DNA of 64,000 bases from Modestobacter marinus. GTDB taxonomy: Bacteria > Actinomycetota > Actinomycetes > Mycobacteriales > Geodermatophilaceae. A program made the translations under genes and the position numbers. The notes below the pieces were generated by a model. That model was given only the letters and a program-made list of their open reading frames with translations. It ran no database searches and was not told the DNA's origin. Shown here in pieces: positions 18,212 to 26,565 of this stretch; the first letter of the stretch is position 1; the number at the start of each line of letters is the position of its first letter. The DNA lies in the NCBI RefSeq assembly GCF_019799945.1, contig NZ_JABGCH010000004.1:124001-188000 (forward strand), given 5' to 3'.

Positions 18212-19939
18212 ATGAACCAGGACGACCCCAGGAGTGCCGGAGAAGTCGGCGAGCGCGCGGCGAACGTGCTGGCTCCCGAGTCGAGCATGTTCGAGGACCT
18301 CGATGCCGCCGGCTTCGGCGACGCGCTCGCCAAGATGGTCCGGGCGGGTTTCAGCAATCCGCTGGGGCCCGGACTGGCGGCGATGCGGCTGGCCACGGAC
18401 CTCGCGCGGATCCCCCTGGTCACGGCTGCGGCCTGGCTGGGCCGGGAGGTCCCCTCGCCGGTGCCGGTCGATCCGAAGGACCGGCGGTTCGCCGATCCCG
18501 CCTGGGAGGCCAACCCGGTGTTCCGGAGCGTGCGGCTGAGCTACCTGGCGACCTGTCGGGCCGCCCGCGAGGTCGTCACCAACGCCGACCTTGACGCCGG
18601 CACGGAGCGCAAGGCGGCCGCGGCCATGGACCTGATGCTCGACGCGCTCGCGCCGACGAACTTCCTGGTCACCAACCCCGCCGCGCTCAAGCGGGCCATG
18701 GACACCGCCGGGATGAGCCTGCTGCACGGCCTGCGCAACTTCGTCGACGACCTCGTCTACAACGAGGGCCGGCCACGGCAGGTGGACGCCAGCCCGTTCG
18801 AGGTGGGGCGGAACCTGGCCGCGACGCCGGCCAAGGTCGTCTACCGCAACGACCTCATGGAGCTGCTCCAGTACGAGCCCCAGACCGAGCAGGTGCACGC
18901 GAACCCGCTGCTGTGCAGCCCACCGTGGATCAACAAGTACTACGTGATGGACCTCGCGCCCGGACGCAGCTTCATCGAGTGGGCCGTGCAGCACGGCCGC
19001 ACCGTGTTCGTGATCAGCTACAAGAACCCCACGCGCGAGATGTCCGGCGTCACGATGGACGACTACCTCCTCCACGGCCCGAGGTCGGCGCTGGACGTCA
19101 TCGAGGAGATCACCGGCGCGGAGACCATCGACATCGTCGGCCTCTGCCTGGGCGGCGCGCTCACCGCGATCACCGACGCCTACCTGAAGCAGGCGGACGA
19201 CAGCCGGATCGGCACGCTGACGCTGCTGAACACGATGCTGGACTACGCGGCGCCGGGAGCGCTGGGCATGTTCACCGACCGCGGCACGGTGGAGAAGCTG
19301 GAACGGAAGATGCAGCGCGAGGGCGTGCTCGAGGGCGCCACGATGGCCGGGACCTTCGACGTGCTGCGGGCCAACGACCTGATCTTCAACTACGTGGTCT
19401 CGAACTGGCTGATGGGCCAGGACCCGCCGGCCTTCGACATCCTCGCCTGGAACGCCGACAGCACCCGGATGCCCGCGGCGATGCACGCGTTCTACCTGCG
19501 CAATTTCTACGTGGACAACAAGCTGGCGGCCGGCACGCTGGAGATCGCCGGGAAGACGATCGACCTCAGCGCGATCAAGGCGCCGACCTACGTGGTGAGC
19601 GCGATCAACGACCACATCGTGCCGTGGGAGTCCTCGTACCGGACCACCGGCCTGGTCAGCGGACCGGTGCGGTTCGTCCTCAGCAGCGGCGGGCACATCG
19701 CCGGCATCGTCAACCCGCCCAGCCCGAAGGCCTGGTACCAGGTGCTGCCCACCGACGACGCCCTGCCCACCGACCCGAAGGTCTGGCGCACGGCCGCCGA
19801 GCGGCGGAGCGGCTCGTGGTGGGAGGACTGGGCGAACTGGTCGGCGGACCACTCCGGTCCGCTGCAGGACCCGCCCGGCATGGGCAGCGAGCGGTACCCG
19901 GTGCTCGGCGACGGGCCCGGCTCCTACGTGCGCACCTGA
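18212..19939 (+). CDS. phaC: poly(3-hydroxyalkanoate) synthase
   Basis: A 575-residue PHA synthase, which polymerises (R)-3-hydroxyacyl-CoA onto a growing chain at the granule surface. The lipase-like box is GLCLGG with catalytic Cys312, the general-base Asp467 is in SAINDHIVPW, and His495 is in SSGGHIAGIV. Length and the PhaC N-terminal domain (about 60-230) fit class I/II synthases, which work without PhaE. The ATG at 18212 starts the homologous part but has a weak ribosome site, so the start is less sure than the identity. Substrate chain length is likely short, given the acetoacetyl-type reductase nearby. Confidence 0.95.
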   Translation: MNQDDPRSAGEVGERAANVLAPESSMFEDLDAAGFGDALAKMVRAGFSNPLGPGLAAMRLATDLARIPLVTAAAWLGREVPSPVPVDPKDRRFADPAWEANPVFRSVRLSYLATCRAAREVVTNADLDAGTERKAAAAMDLMLDALAPTNFLVTNPAALKRAMDTAGMSLLHGLRNFVDDLVYNEGRPRQVDASPFEVGRNLAATPAKVVYRNDLMELLQYEPQTEQVHANPLLCSPPWINKYYVMDLAPGRSFIEWAVQHGRTVFVISYKNPTREMSGVTMDDYLLHGPRSALDVIEEITGAETIDIVGLCLGGALTAITDAYLKQADDSRIGTLTLLNTMLDYAAPGALGMFTDRGTVEKLERKMQREGVLEGATMAGTFDVLRANDLIFNYVVSNWLMGQDPPAFDILAWNADSTRMPAAMHAFYLRNFYVDNKLAAGTLEIAGKTIDLSAIKAPTYVVSAINDHIVPWESSYRTTGLVSGPVRFVLSSGGHIAGIVNPPSPKAWYQVLPTDDALPTDPKVWRTAAERRSGSWWEDWANWSADHSGPLQDPPGMGSERYPVLGDGPGSYVRT

Positions 19940-19960
19940 CGTCCGGCCCGTCCCCGACGC

Positions 19961-20830
19961 TCAGCCGACGCCCTGCACGACGTCGGGGACGCCGGGGACG
20001 GCCGGCCCCGTCGGGGCGTCGGGGAGCGGCTCGGTCGGCAACGGGTACATGCCGCCGACCGGTGCCGCCTGCACCCCAGCGCCGCCGGCGAGCTCCCGGG
20101 ACAGGCTGCGGGCGGCGACGGTCAGCGCCGCCATCACCGACTGCAGCTCCCGGCCCAGGTCGGGCACCGCCAGTTCGATGGCCGCGACCAGTTCACCGCC
20201 GGCGCCGAACACCGGGACCGCGACGCCGCACGCGTTCGCCTCGAACTCGAAGGAGGTGACCGCCACCCGGGTCAGCCGGACGACGGCGAGCGCCCGGCGG
20301 AGCCGGTCGGGGGCCGTGAGGGTGTGCGGGGTGTAGGCGCGCAGGCCGCGCAGGATCGTGAGTTCCACCAGGCTGGGGGGTGCGAAGGCCAGCAGTGCGC
20401 GCCCGAGCGCGGTGGGGTGCACGGGCAGGGTGGCCGCGGGCGTGAAGCTCGACACCGGTCGCGGCCCCGGCTGCTTCTCGATGTAGCCCACCTCCAGGTC
20501 CTGGAGGACGCCGAGCCGCGCTCGGCAGCGGGTGACCTTGGCCAGGTCCTCCAGGACGGCAGGCGCCCGCTCGTGGAGCGCGGGGGGCCGGGGGTCGCCG
20601 GCACCCATCATGCGCAGCGGCAGCCCCGCCCGGTAGCGGCCGTCGGGGGTCCGCTCGAGCAGCCGCCGGGACGCCAGCTCGGAGGTCAGCCGGTGCGCCG
20701 TGGAGATCGGCAACCCGGCCAGCTGGGCGATCTCGGTCAGCGTGTGCTCGGTGCCCTCGGTGAACGTCAGCAGGATCGAGGTGATCTTGTGGGTGACGGA
20801 TCGACCGGCTTCCATGGAGTTGCCTGCCAT
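19961..20830 (-). CDS. IclR-family transcriptional regulator
   Basis: A 289-residue regulator. The winged HTH lies at about residues 12-70 (HTLTEIAQLAGLPISTAHRLTSELA), and the IclR effector-binding domain at about 85-255, with HPTALGRALLAF and the Cys-containing ANACGVAVPVF. The last 30 residues are Pro-rich and extra to the family. ATG 20830 is marked by AGGAGG seven bases upstream. It is convergent with phaC (21-bp gap) and divergent from the XRE regulator. Control of the PHA genes is likely from position only. Confidence 0.9.
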   Translation of the reverse strand: MAGNSMEAGRSVTHKITSILLTFTEGTEHTLTEIAQLAGLPISTAHRLTSELASRRLLERTPDGRYRAGLPLRMMGAGDPRPPALHERAPAVLEDLAKVTRCRARLGVLQDLEVGYIEKQPGPRPVSSFTPAATLPVHPTALGRALLAFAPPSLVELTILRGLRAYTPHTLTAPDRLRRALAVVRLTRVAVTSFEFEANACGVAVPVFGAGGELVAAIELAVPDLGRELQSVMAALTVAARSLSRELAGGAGVQAAPVGGMYPLPTEPLPDAPTGPAVPGVPDVVQGVG

Positions 20831-21058
20831 CGCTGCCCTCCTGAGACCGATCGAAGCGGATCCACATCCTGTGACCGCGGACGGACAGGAGCGAAACACG
20901 GCAGCTCCGGCGTCACCAGACGGACGCTCGCGGGGAACCCGTCCGCGGGCCGGACCGGCACCGTCCGCCCATCGGAGGAGTGAGGTACCCGCCCGCCGGC
21001 GCCGGAGCGCGGGCGTCGATCGGTGAGACTGTGCCCCGATCTCCGGAGAGGAACCGCG

Positions 21059-21436
21059 ATGGCAGCAGAGGACGACGACCCGCGCGTGCGCCAGCTCGGC
21101 CAGTACATCCGTCTCCAGCGCCAGATGGCCGACCTGTCGCTGCGAGGCATGGCCGACCTGACGAAGGTGTCCAACGCCTACCTGAGCCAGATCGAGCGGG
21201 GCCTGCACCAACCGTCGCTGCGCGTGCTGCAGGCCATCGCCAAGGCACTGAACATCCCGCCGGACACGCTGCTGGCCGAGGCGGGTCTCCTGTCGAAGCC
21301 GGCGGGCCCGACCGCGGGACCACGCAACCGGACCGAGGAGGCCATCCGCAGCGACCCCGATCTGACGGCCGAGGAGCGGGATGCGCTGCTGCGGATCTAC
21401 CGCAGCTTCGTGGAAGGGCGTTCCCCGGGGGCGTGA
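21059..21436 (+). CDS. XRE-type helix-turn-helix regulator of the PHA island
   Basis: A 125-residue DNA-binding protein with a Cro/CI HTH at residues 12-75 (LRGMADLTKVSNAYLSQIERG, PSLRVLQAIAKALNIPPDTLL) and a C-terminal acidic helix ending near residue 122. Small XRE proteins of this shape are common beside actinobacterial PHA synthase genes. The ATG at 21059 follows GGAGAGG; an earlier GTG/ATG at 21023 is not needed. It is convergent with the second PhaC-like gene and separated from it by a long perfect hairpin. Confidence 0.88.
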   Translation: MAAEDDDPRVRQLGQYIRLQRQMADLSLRGMADLTKVSNAYLSQIERGLHQPSLRVLQAIAKALNIPPDTLLAEAGLLSKPAGPTAGPRNRTEEAIRSDPDLTAEERDALLRIYRSFVEGRSPGA

Positions 21437-21442
21437 CGGACT

Positions 21443-21499
21443 CCGGGTGCACGGGCTGTGGCGGCGCTCCTCCGCCCCCACCACAGCCCGTGCACCCGG
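21443..21499. terminator. bidirectional terminator, 19-bp perfect stem
   Basis: Arms 21443-21461 and 21481-21499 are perfectly complementary around a 19-base loop. The hairpin lies between two convergent genes (XRE regulator ending 21436, PhaC-like ending 21511) and can serve both strands. Confidence 0.85.
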
Positions 21500-21510
21500 G
21501 CCGCGGTCGG

Positions 21511-22722
21511 TCAGGTGCCGCTGCGGGCCCGGACGGCGGCCATGAGCACCGGCCAGTCCTGGGTCAGGGCCTGCCGGCCGGTGAAGAGGCCGAGGTGCCC
21601 ACCGGCCGACGTCCGCTGCACGACGTCCGCCGCCGGCGTGCTCACGGCCGCGGCCGCGGCGAACAGCTGGGCCGGCGGGGTGATGTGGTCACGGGCCCCG
21701 GCCAGCAGGAACAGCGGGCTGGTGATGTTCCCGAGGTCGGCGCGTCGCCCGTCGACGACGAGGCGCCCGCTGATGAGCTCGTTGCGGTGGAAGAGGTGCT
21801 CCACCAGCCACAGGTAGAACGCGCCGGGGATGTCCTGGGTGTACTTGAACCAGTCCTCGAACACGCGGTAGCGCTCGACGTGCTCCGGGTCGTCGAGGTT
21901 CTCCAGCAGCCGCAGCTGCCGGCCGAGCTCGGTCTGCGGCTGCATCATGATGAAGTTCGTCAGGACGGCCCGTCCGGACATGTTGCCGCCGTTGAGGGCG
22001 ACGAGGCTGCGGTAGGGGGTCATGCCGAGCGCGCGGGTGAGGACGTGCGTCGACGCGGCGATGAGGGACTCGCCGGCGTGGAAGTCGATCGGCGCCCCGG
22101 CCAGGGTCAGCGTGTGCACCCGCTCGGGGTGCAGCGCCGCGTAGATCGCCGCGAGCCACCCGCCCTGGCAGTCACCGACGAGGTTCGCCCGGCCGCCTGC
22201 CCGGAGCACCGCCTGGTCGATGACCTCCAGGTAGTCGGTGATCGTGACGTGGCGCGTCGCGGCGGTCGCCGGGCGCCATTCCAGGGCGTACAGCTGGGTG
22301 AGCCCGGCGTCGAGCAGGACCGCGAGCTGGCTCTGGCCCGGGGCGAAGTCGACGACGTGCGAGGAGTGACCGGCCTGCGGCGGCAGCACCACCGTGGGGA
22401 CGACGTCGGCGGCGTCGGCCGGGGAGAAGTCGTGCACGTGCGCGAACGGCGTGCTGAGCACCGTCCGGTGCGGCAGGTGCCACCTCGGCGCCCGGCGGTC
22501 GGACATCTGCGTCCACCACAGCGCACCTCGGGCGGCGACCTCGAGCGGGTTCGCGAGCTGGACGGCCGCGCCGCCCCAGACGCTGCGCGACACCCTCGCC
22601 AGCTCGGCCACGCTCGCGGTGGTGCTGGCGACCGCATGACGGGCCAGCAGTGCCCCCGGTCGGACGGTGGCCTCGGCTGCGGCTTCGGCTACCGGTACGA
22701 GGTCCTCGGCGGTGGTCGACAT
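21511..22722 (-). CDS. PhaC-like alpha/beta hydrolase with Cys nucleophile
   Basis: A 403-residue protein related to PHA synthases. The nucleophile elbow is GDCQGG with Cys185, the Asp is in LLAGARDHITPP and the His in SAGGHLGLF. VVDFAPGQSQLAVLLDAG and TITDYLEVIDQAV resemble the PhaC core, but the N-terminal domain is short. A Cys in the elbow separates it from ordinary esterases and suggests an acyl-thioester intermediate: a second synthase, an intracellular PHB depolymerase, or the DUF3141-like group. Gene position supports PHA metabolism, direction of reaction unknown. ATG 22722 follows AGGAGC. Confidence 0.8.
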   Translation of the reverse strand: MSTTAEDLVPVAEAAAEATVRPGALLARHAVASTTASVAELARVSRSVWGGAAVQLANPLEVAARGALWWTQMSDRRAPRWHLPHRTVLSTPFAHVHDFSPADAADVVPTVVLPPQAGHSSHVVDFAPGQSQLAVLLDAGLTQLYALEWRPATAATRHVTITDYLEVIDQAVLRAGGRANLVGDCQGGWLAAIYAALHPERVHTLTLAGAPIDFHAGESLIAASTHVLTRALGMTPYRSLVALNGGNMSGRAVLTNFIMMQPQTELGRQLRLLENLDDPEHVERYRVFEDWFKYTQDIPGAFYLWLVEHLFHRNELISGRLVVDGRRADLGNITSPLFLLAGARDHITPPAQLFAAAAAVSTPAADVVQRTSAGGHLGLFTGRQALTQDWPVLMAAVRARSGT

Positions 22723-22877
22723 CTGGCTCCTTCTGGGTGTGCTGTGCGGCTCCGTCGCGTGACATAGCCGTCACGTGTTGTTGGCTCAGGTGTGACCTGT
22801 GAAACATCGGCAGCTTCAGACCGGTCTGTGCGCGAAATCCGGACCGATCTTCGCCGCGCGTGCCGCCGTCCGGCTTG

Positions 22878-22895
22878 ACCATCCCACGGGATGGT
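22878..22895. promoter_or_regulatory. perfect inverted repeat before the RHH regulator
   Basis: ACCATCCC and GGGATGGT separated by AC form a perfect 8-2-8 inverted repeat. A TTGACC box at 22875-22880 overlaps its left arm like a -35 element, so the repeat would lie in the promoter spacer. Binding by the ribbon-helix-helix protein encoded just downstream (autoregulation) is inferred. Confidence 0.65.
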
Positions 22896-22925
22896 GGCAG
22901 GATGGTCTACAGCGAAAGGGGAGGC

Positions 22926-23321
22926 GTGGCCGAGACCGACAAGAGCGAGAAGATCACCATCAACATCGGCCTCGTCGACCTGGGGCAGATCGACCTCCTC
23001 GTCGACGAGGGGTTCTACGCCAACCGGACGGACTTCATCCGGACGGCGATCCGGCGGCAGCTCGAGACCCGGTCCGCGGCCGTCGACGACACGGTCGCCC
23101 GGCGCACGTTGACCCTCGGGGCGCAGCACCTCAGCCGGCAGGACCTGGAGGGCCTGCGGGACGCCGGTCGGACCGTGCAACTGAGGGTCCTCGGGCTCGC
23201 CACCGTCGCCGACGACGTCACGCCCGAGCTCGCCCTGGCGACCATCTCCGCCGTCGAGGTCCTCGGTGCCTTCCGCGCTCCGCGGGCGGTCAAGGCCGCC
23301 CTCGCCTCCCGCATCACCTGA
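22926..23321 (+). CDS. ribbon-helix-helix (CopG-like) regulator
   Basis: A 131-residue protein. The N-terminal RHH motif is the beta strand [18 protein letters not shown] followed by [15 protein letters not shown], which would dimerise and insert a beta ribbon into the major groove. The remaining ~85 residues form a helical region of unknown role. The GTG at 22926 behind AAAGGGGAGG is preferred to the ATG at 22902, because the latter would lie within the probable promoter/operator. It sits between two PHA-mobilising genes. Confidence 0.8.
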   Translation: MAETDKSEKITINIGLVDLGQIDLLVDEGFYANRTDFIRTAIRRQLETRSAAVDDTVARRTLTLGAQHLSRQDLEGLRDAGRTVQLRVLGLATVADDVTPELALATISAVEVLGAFRAPRAVKAALASRIT

Positions 23322-23413
23322 CGTCTCGCGCCCACCGCCGGGCGGAGCGTCAGCACCCCCACGGCACCGGCCGACCGGTCGGCGCCGGTACTGACACCCC
23401 GGAAGGGGATCCC

Positions 23414-24565
23414 ATGGACCACGTCCCTGCCTCAGGCATGTCCGAAGTACTCCGGCTCACCAAGGCCGGCCGGCTGAACGAGGCGTTCGCCGCGCTCCAG
23501 GGCTCCCTCGGCGGCCGCGCAGCGGGGTCCACCCGCCCAGGAGGCGGCCCCCTGCCGTTCCCCGGTAAGCGCGGTGCGCAGGGCAGGAGCGGACCGCTCC
23601 AGCAGCTCCGCGGCGCGCTGTCCACGCCGGGTGCCGGCCGGGCCGGTGCTCGGAGCGGGCTGCGGCAGGACCAGGCCACGATGTCCTCGGGTGGGGGGCG
23701 TGCCCGCGCGGCGGCCGCACCCGGCGGCGAGATCCGCCACCTCAGCCACACCGAGCCGGCCGGCACCCGCCGGTACGACCTCTACATCCCGACCGGCTAC
23801 ACCGGCGACCCCGTGCCGCTCGTCGTGATGCTGCACGGCGGCCAGCAGGACGCGGCGGACTGCGCGGCCGGCACCCGGATGAACGAGCTCGCCGAGCGGC
23901 ACACCTTCCTGGTCGCGTACCCGGAGCAGTCCTCGGCCGCGAACAAGGGCGGTTACTGGAACTGGTTCTCGCCGGCCGACCAGCAGGCCGGCCGCGGCGA
24001 GCCGTCGATCATCGCCGGCATCACCCGGCAGGTCATGACCGACCACGCGATCGACCCCGCCCGGGTGTTCGTCGCCGGCCTGTCCGCCGGCGGGGCGATG
24101 GCCGCGGTCATGGCGGCGACCCACCCGGAGCTGTACGCCGCGGCCGGCGTCCACTCCGGGATCCCCTACGGCGCGGCGCACGACATGGTCTCGGCCTTCG
24201 CCGCCATGCGTTCCGGCGGCCAGCCGGCACCGGCCGGCCGGATGCCGATGATCGTCTTCCACGGCGACCGCGACCGGACCGTGGCCCCGGTGAACCTCGA
24301 GAAGCTCGTGGCCGCCCAGCTGGCCCCGGCCGACGTCACCGTGTCGGACACGGCGCGCGTGAAGCGGGGGAACGGGCGCGCCAGCACCCGGACGGTGCAC
24401 ACCGACGGGAACGGCGCGGTGCTCGTGGAGTCTTGGACCGTGCACGGCGGCGGGCACGCCTGGTTCGGCGGGAGCGCGGCCGGGTCCTACACCGACCCCG
24501 CGGGTCCCGACGCCTCGGCGGAGATGGTCAGGTTCTTCCTGTCGGTCGCCGAGCAGTCGGCGTAG
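23414..24565 (+). CDS. PHB-depolymerase-family esterase
   Basis: A 383-residue hydrolase of the esterase/PHB depolymerase family (LpqC-like). Oxyanion motif is [13 protein letters not shown] (138-150), the nucleophile box is GLSAGG with Ser224, the Asp is in [10 protein letters not shown] and the His in [11 protein letters not shown]. There is no signal peptide. The N-terminus ([20 protein letters not shown], residues 10-29) is the short amphipathic helix seen in intracellular members and could bind granules, and residues 30-105 are a Gly/Arg-rich linker. ATG 23414 follows GGAAGGGGA. It would cleave PHB or its oligomers. Confidence 0.88.
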   Translation: MDHVPASGMSEVLRLTKAGRLNEAFAALQGSLGGRAAGSTRPGGGPLPFPGKRGAQGRSGPLQQLRGALSTPGAGRAGARSGLRQDQATMSSGGGRARAAAAPGGEIRHLSHTEPAGTRRYDLYIPTGYTGDPVPLVVMLHGGQQDAADCAAGTRMNELAERHTFLVAYPEQSSAANKGGYWNWFSPADQQAGRGEPSIIAGITRQVMTDHAIDPARVFVAGLSAGGAMAAVMAATHPELYAAAGVHSGIPYGAAHDMVSAFAAMRSGGQPAPAGRMPMIVFHGDRDRTVAPVNLEKLVAAQLAPADVTVSDTARVKRGNGRASTRTVHTDGNGAVLVESWTVHGGGHAWFGGSAAGSYTDPAGPDASAEMVRFFLSVAEQSA

Positions 24566-24566
24566 T

Positions 24567-24610
24567 CCTCCGACCGCGGTCGTCGGAGGGGGCGGTCGAC
24601 GCCCCCTCCG
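24567..24610. terminator. two overlapping alternative hairpins between convergent genes
   Basis: Stem A pairs 24567-24574 with 24582-24589; stem B pairs 24584-24594 with 24600-24610 (11 bp, loop GTCGA). They share bases and exclude each other. Placed between a plus-strand stop at 24565 and a minus-strand stop at 24620, they probably end transcription from both sides. Confidence 0.7.
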
Positions 24611-24619
24611 GCGGCGTCG

Positions 24620-25483
24620 TCAGCCTCCCGTGCGGAGCGGGGCGGCGCGCTCGGCGGTCTGCCGCACCAGGTCCAGGATGGCGTCCGCGGCATCGGACTG
24701 GGGCGCGTGCCCGGCTACCGGCAACAGCTGGAAGCGCGCCCCCGGGATCAACGCGAGGTAGCGCGGGGTCTGCCCGGCCCCCACGACGTCGAGGGCCCCC
24801 TGGGCGAGCGTCACCGGGCAGTCCACGCCCTGCAGCCCGGTCGGGACGTCCCGCAGCACGGCCCACCACAGCATCGACCAGAACCCGTTCGAGTCCGCGA
24901 ACCCGCCGCGCATGGCGAGCGCCTCGGTCTCGCTGGCCTCCCACGGGCGGGCGCGCATGCCGGTGAGCAGGGCGGTCCGTCCGACCGGCGAGCTCGCGAG
25001 GGCCCCCAGCGTCGGCCGGAGCGTGCGGGTCATGGTGCGCGCGGTCGCCATCAGGATGCCCTGGTGCAGGCGCTCGGGCGGCAGGCCCAGGCCGGACGGG
25101 GACAGTGCCACGACCGAGCGGGCCCGCTGGCGGGCGGCGAGCTCGATGGCGATCCGGGCGCCCAGGGAATTGCCCAGCACGTGGACGCGCTGGAGTCCCC
25201 GCTCGTCGAGATCGGCCTCCACGGCGTCGGTGAGTGCCGCGACGGTGGGCGGTCCGCTGACGTTGGGCGACCCGCCGTGCCCCGGCAGGTCGACGGACAG
25301 GACGTCGTAGTGCTCGGCCAGTCGGGGGAGGAGGGCAGAGAAGTCGTCCCGGGTGGAGCCGATGCCGTGCAGCAGCAGCAGCTGTTCGCCGCGGCCGGCC
25401 CGGTCTGATGCGAGGAGGCTCATGGTCAGGGCAGCGCTGACGACGCGGTCAACCATCCTCAGCGGTCGGGTGAGTCGCGCCAC
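24620..25483 (-). CDS. alpha/beta hydrolase of the PHA island
   Basis: A 287-residue serine hydrolase. LLLLHGIGSTRDDF (35-48) forms the oxyanion side, GNSLGA has Ser106, an Asp lies in AQGALDVVGAG and the His in VAGHAPQSD. The GTG at 25483 is chosen because CGGAGGGGACA lies immediately before it; the frame continues to an ATG at 25522 with no site. It is divergent from the SAP-tailed phasin. It may act on hydroxyacyl esters, but the sequence alone fits many small esterases. Confidence 0.82.
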   Translation of the reverse strand: MARLTRPLRMVDRVVSAALTMSLLASDRAGRGEQLLLLHGIGSTRDDFSALLPRLAEHYDVLSVDLPGHGGSPNVSGPPTVAALTDAVEADLDERGLQRVHVLGNSLGARIAIELAARQRARSVVALSPSGLGLPPERLHQGILMATARTMTRTLRPTLGALASSPVGRTALLTGMRARPWEASETEALAMRGGFADSNGFWSMLWWAVLRDVPTGLQGVDCPVTLAQGALDVVGAGQTPRYLALIPGARFQLLPVAGHAPQSDAADAILDLVRQTAERAAPLRTGG

Positions 25484-25495
25484 TGTCCCCTCCGA

Positions 25496-25525
25496 TTGAC
25501 ATGTAGCGCGGTTGCTTGGCATACT
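25496..25525 (+). promoter_or_regulatory. promoter of the phasin gene (TTGACA / CATACT)
   Basis: A perfect -35 TTGACA at 25496-25501 is followed after 18 bases by -10 CATACT at 25520-25525, the best sigma-A-like pair seen around the PHA island. It reads into the phasin gene (start 25564) with a ~30-base leader, and overlaps the 5' region of the divergent hydrolase gene. A strong promoter fits a high-copy granule coat protein. Confidence 0.72.
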
Positions 25526-25563
25526 TATCGGCGAACGGCCACCTACGACATCTGGAGCACACC

Positions 25564-26241
25564 ATGACCTCCGCGACTGACTTCACCGCCGCGACCCGCA
25601 ACGCCAAGGACCTGCTCAGCACCACGCTGGACAGCTGGAAGAACGGCATGAGCACCGTCACCGAGCAGTTCCGCACCCTGCCGACCCCCACGAGCGTCCC
25701 GCAGCTGGACGTCGCGGACGTCGTCGAGCGGCAGTACTCCTTCATCAAGCAGATCGTCGACCTGAACCACCAGTACGCCCGTCAGCTGGCCGAGGTCGCC
25801 ACGACCCTCTCCGACGTCACCCGCCAGCAGATCGAGTCGGTCAGCGGCGCGGTGCGCGACCAGTTCCAGAGCGTCTCCGACGTGGCGCGCAGCGGCGTGG
25901 ACAGCGTGGAGAAGGCCGCCCGCCAGCAGGCCGAGCAGGCCGAGAAGGCCGCCCGCCAGCAGGTTGAGCAGGCCGAGAAGGCCGCCCGCCAGCAGGCCGA
26001 GCAGGCCGAGAAGGTCGCTCGCGAGCAGGCCGAGCAGGCTGAGCAGGCCGAGCGCCAGCAGGCCCGGGACGCGGCCAAGGCCGAGCGCCAGGAGCGCAAG
26101 GCGGCGCAGGACAAGGCCCGCGAGCAGTACCAGGGCCTCACCAAGGCCGAGCTCACCGAACTGGCCGCCCAGCGCGAGCTGCCCAAGACCGGCACCGTCG
26201 ACGAGCTCGTCGACCGCCTGGTCGAGGCCGACACCAAGTAA
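25564..26241 (+). CDS. phaP: phasin with hendecad coiled coil and C-terminal SAP-like DNA-binding motif
   Basis: A 225-residue granule-coat protein. Residues 1-115 form the phasin domain (TRNAKDLLSTTLDSWKNGM, ERQYSFIKQIVDLNHQYARQL). Residues 117-160 hold four 11-residue repeats (KAARQQAEQAE), an extended coiled coil encoded by 33-bp repeats. Residues 161-190 are highly charged. Residues 191-222 (LTKAELTELAAQRELP, GTVDELVDRLVEAD) match the helix-loop-helix pattern of SAP motifs, which bind DNA in other proteins. The protein could link PHA granules to the nucleoid. ATG 25564 follows GGAG. Confidence 0.85.
   Translation: MTSATDFTAATRNAKDLLSTTLDSWKNGMSTVTEQFRTLPTPTSVPQLDVADVVERQYSFIKQIVDLNHQYARQLAEVATTLSDVTRQQIESVSGAVRDQFQSVSDVARSGVDSVEKAARQQAEQAEKAARQQVEQAEKAARQQAEQAEKVAREQAEQAEQAERQQARDAAKAERQERKAAQDKAREQYQGLTKAELTELAAQRELPKTGTVDELVDRLVEADTK
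25912..26043 (+). repeat. four 33-bp tandem repeats in the phasin gene
   Basis: Units of 33 bp code KAARQQAEQAE with minor changes (V for A, E for Q). High identity of the first three units points to recent expansion by slippage. An 11-residue period fits a right-handed or straight coiled coil. Confidence 0.85.
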
Positions 26242-26565
26242 GTCCGCGCGACCGTCGCCTGCGCGACGGTCCGCACCACCGTCTGCGGCAGCGCCCCCTC
26301 CCCGTCCGGGGAGGGGGCGCTGCCGTGTCGTCTGTCCTGGTCCTCCGGCACGCCCGCGTCACCGGACCGGCCGGCCCCAGGTGCGTCAGCCACCAGTGAC
26401 TCCCGGGCACGACACCACGTCGTTCCGTGAGGAAGTTCCGTCTCCCGTTGACGCTCCGCAGTCCGACCACGATGCTCGCCCTGCCCGGTGTCGGAGCGCA
26501 CGGAGTCGTGCAGCTCAGCCTCGACTCGGGGGGACACGGCGGAGACGCCGCGACGAGGGGACGCC
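26242..26565 (+). other. intergenic region between phasin and the reductase operon
   Basis: This 324-bp gap holds two hairpins near its start and no supported gene. The rest shows no clear repeat or palindrome. It should hold the promoter of the reductase-carboxylase-synthase operon, but I could not identify a convincing -35/-10 pair. Confidence 0.5.
26250..26322 (+). terminator. tandem terminator hairpins after the phasin gene
   Basis: Hairpin 1 pairs 26250-26258 with 26263-26271 (9 bp, 4-base loop). Hairpin 2 pairs 26289-26303 with 26308-26322 (15 bp, perfect, loop GTCC). Together they should separate the strongly expressed phasin gene from the downstream operon. Confidence 0.82.
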
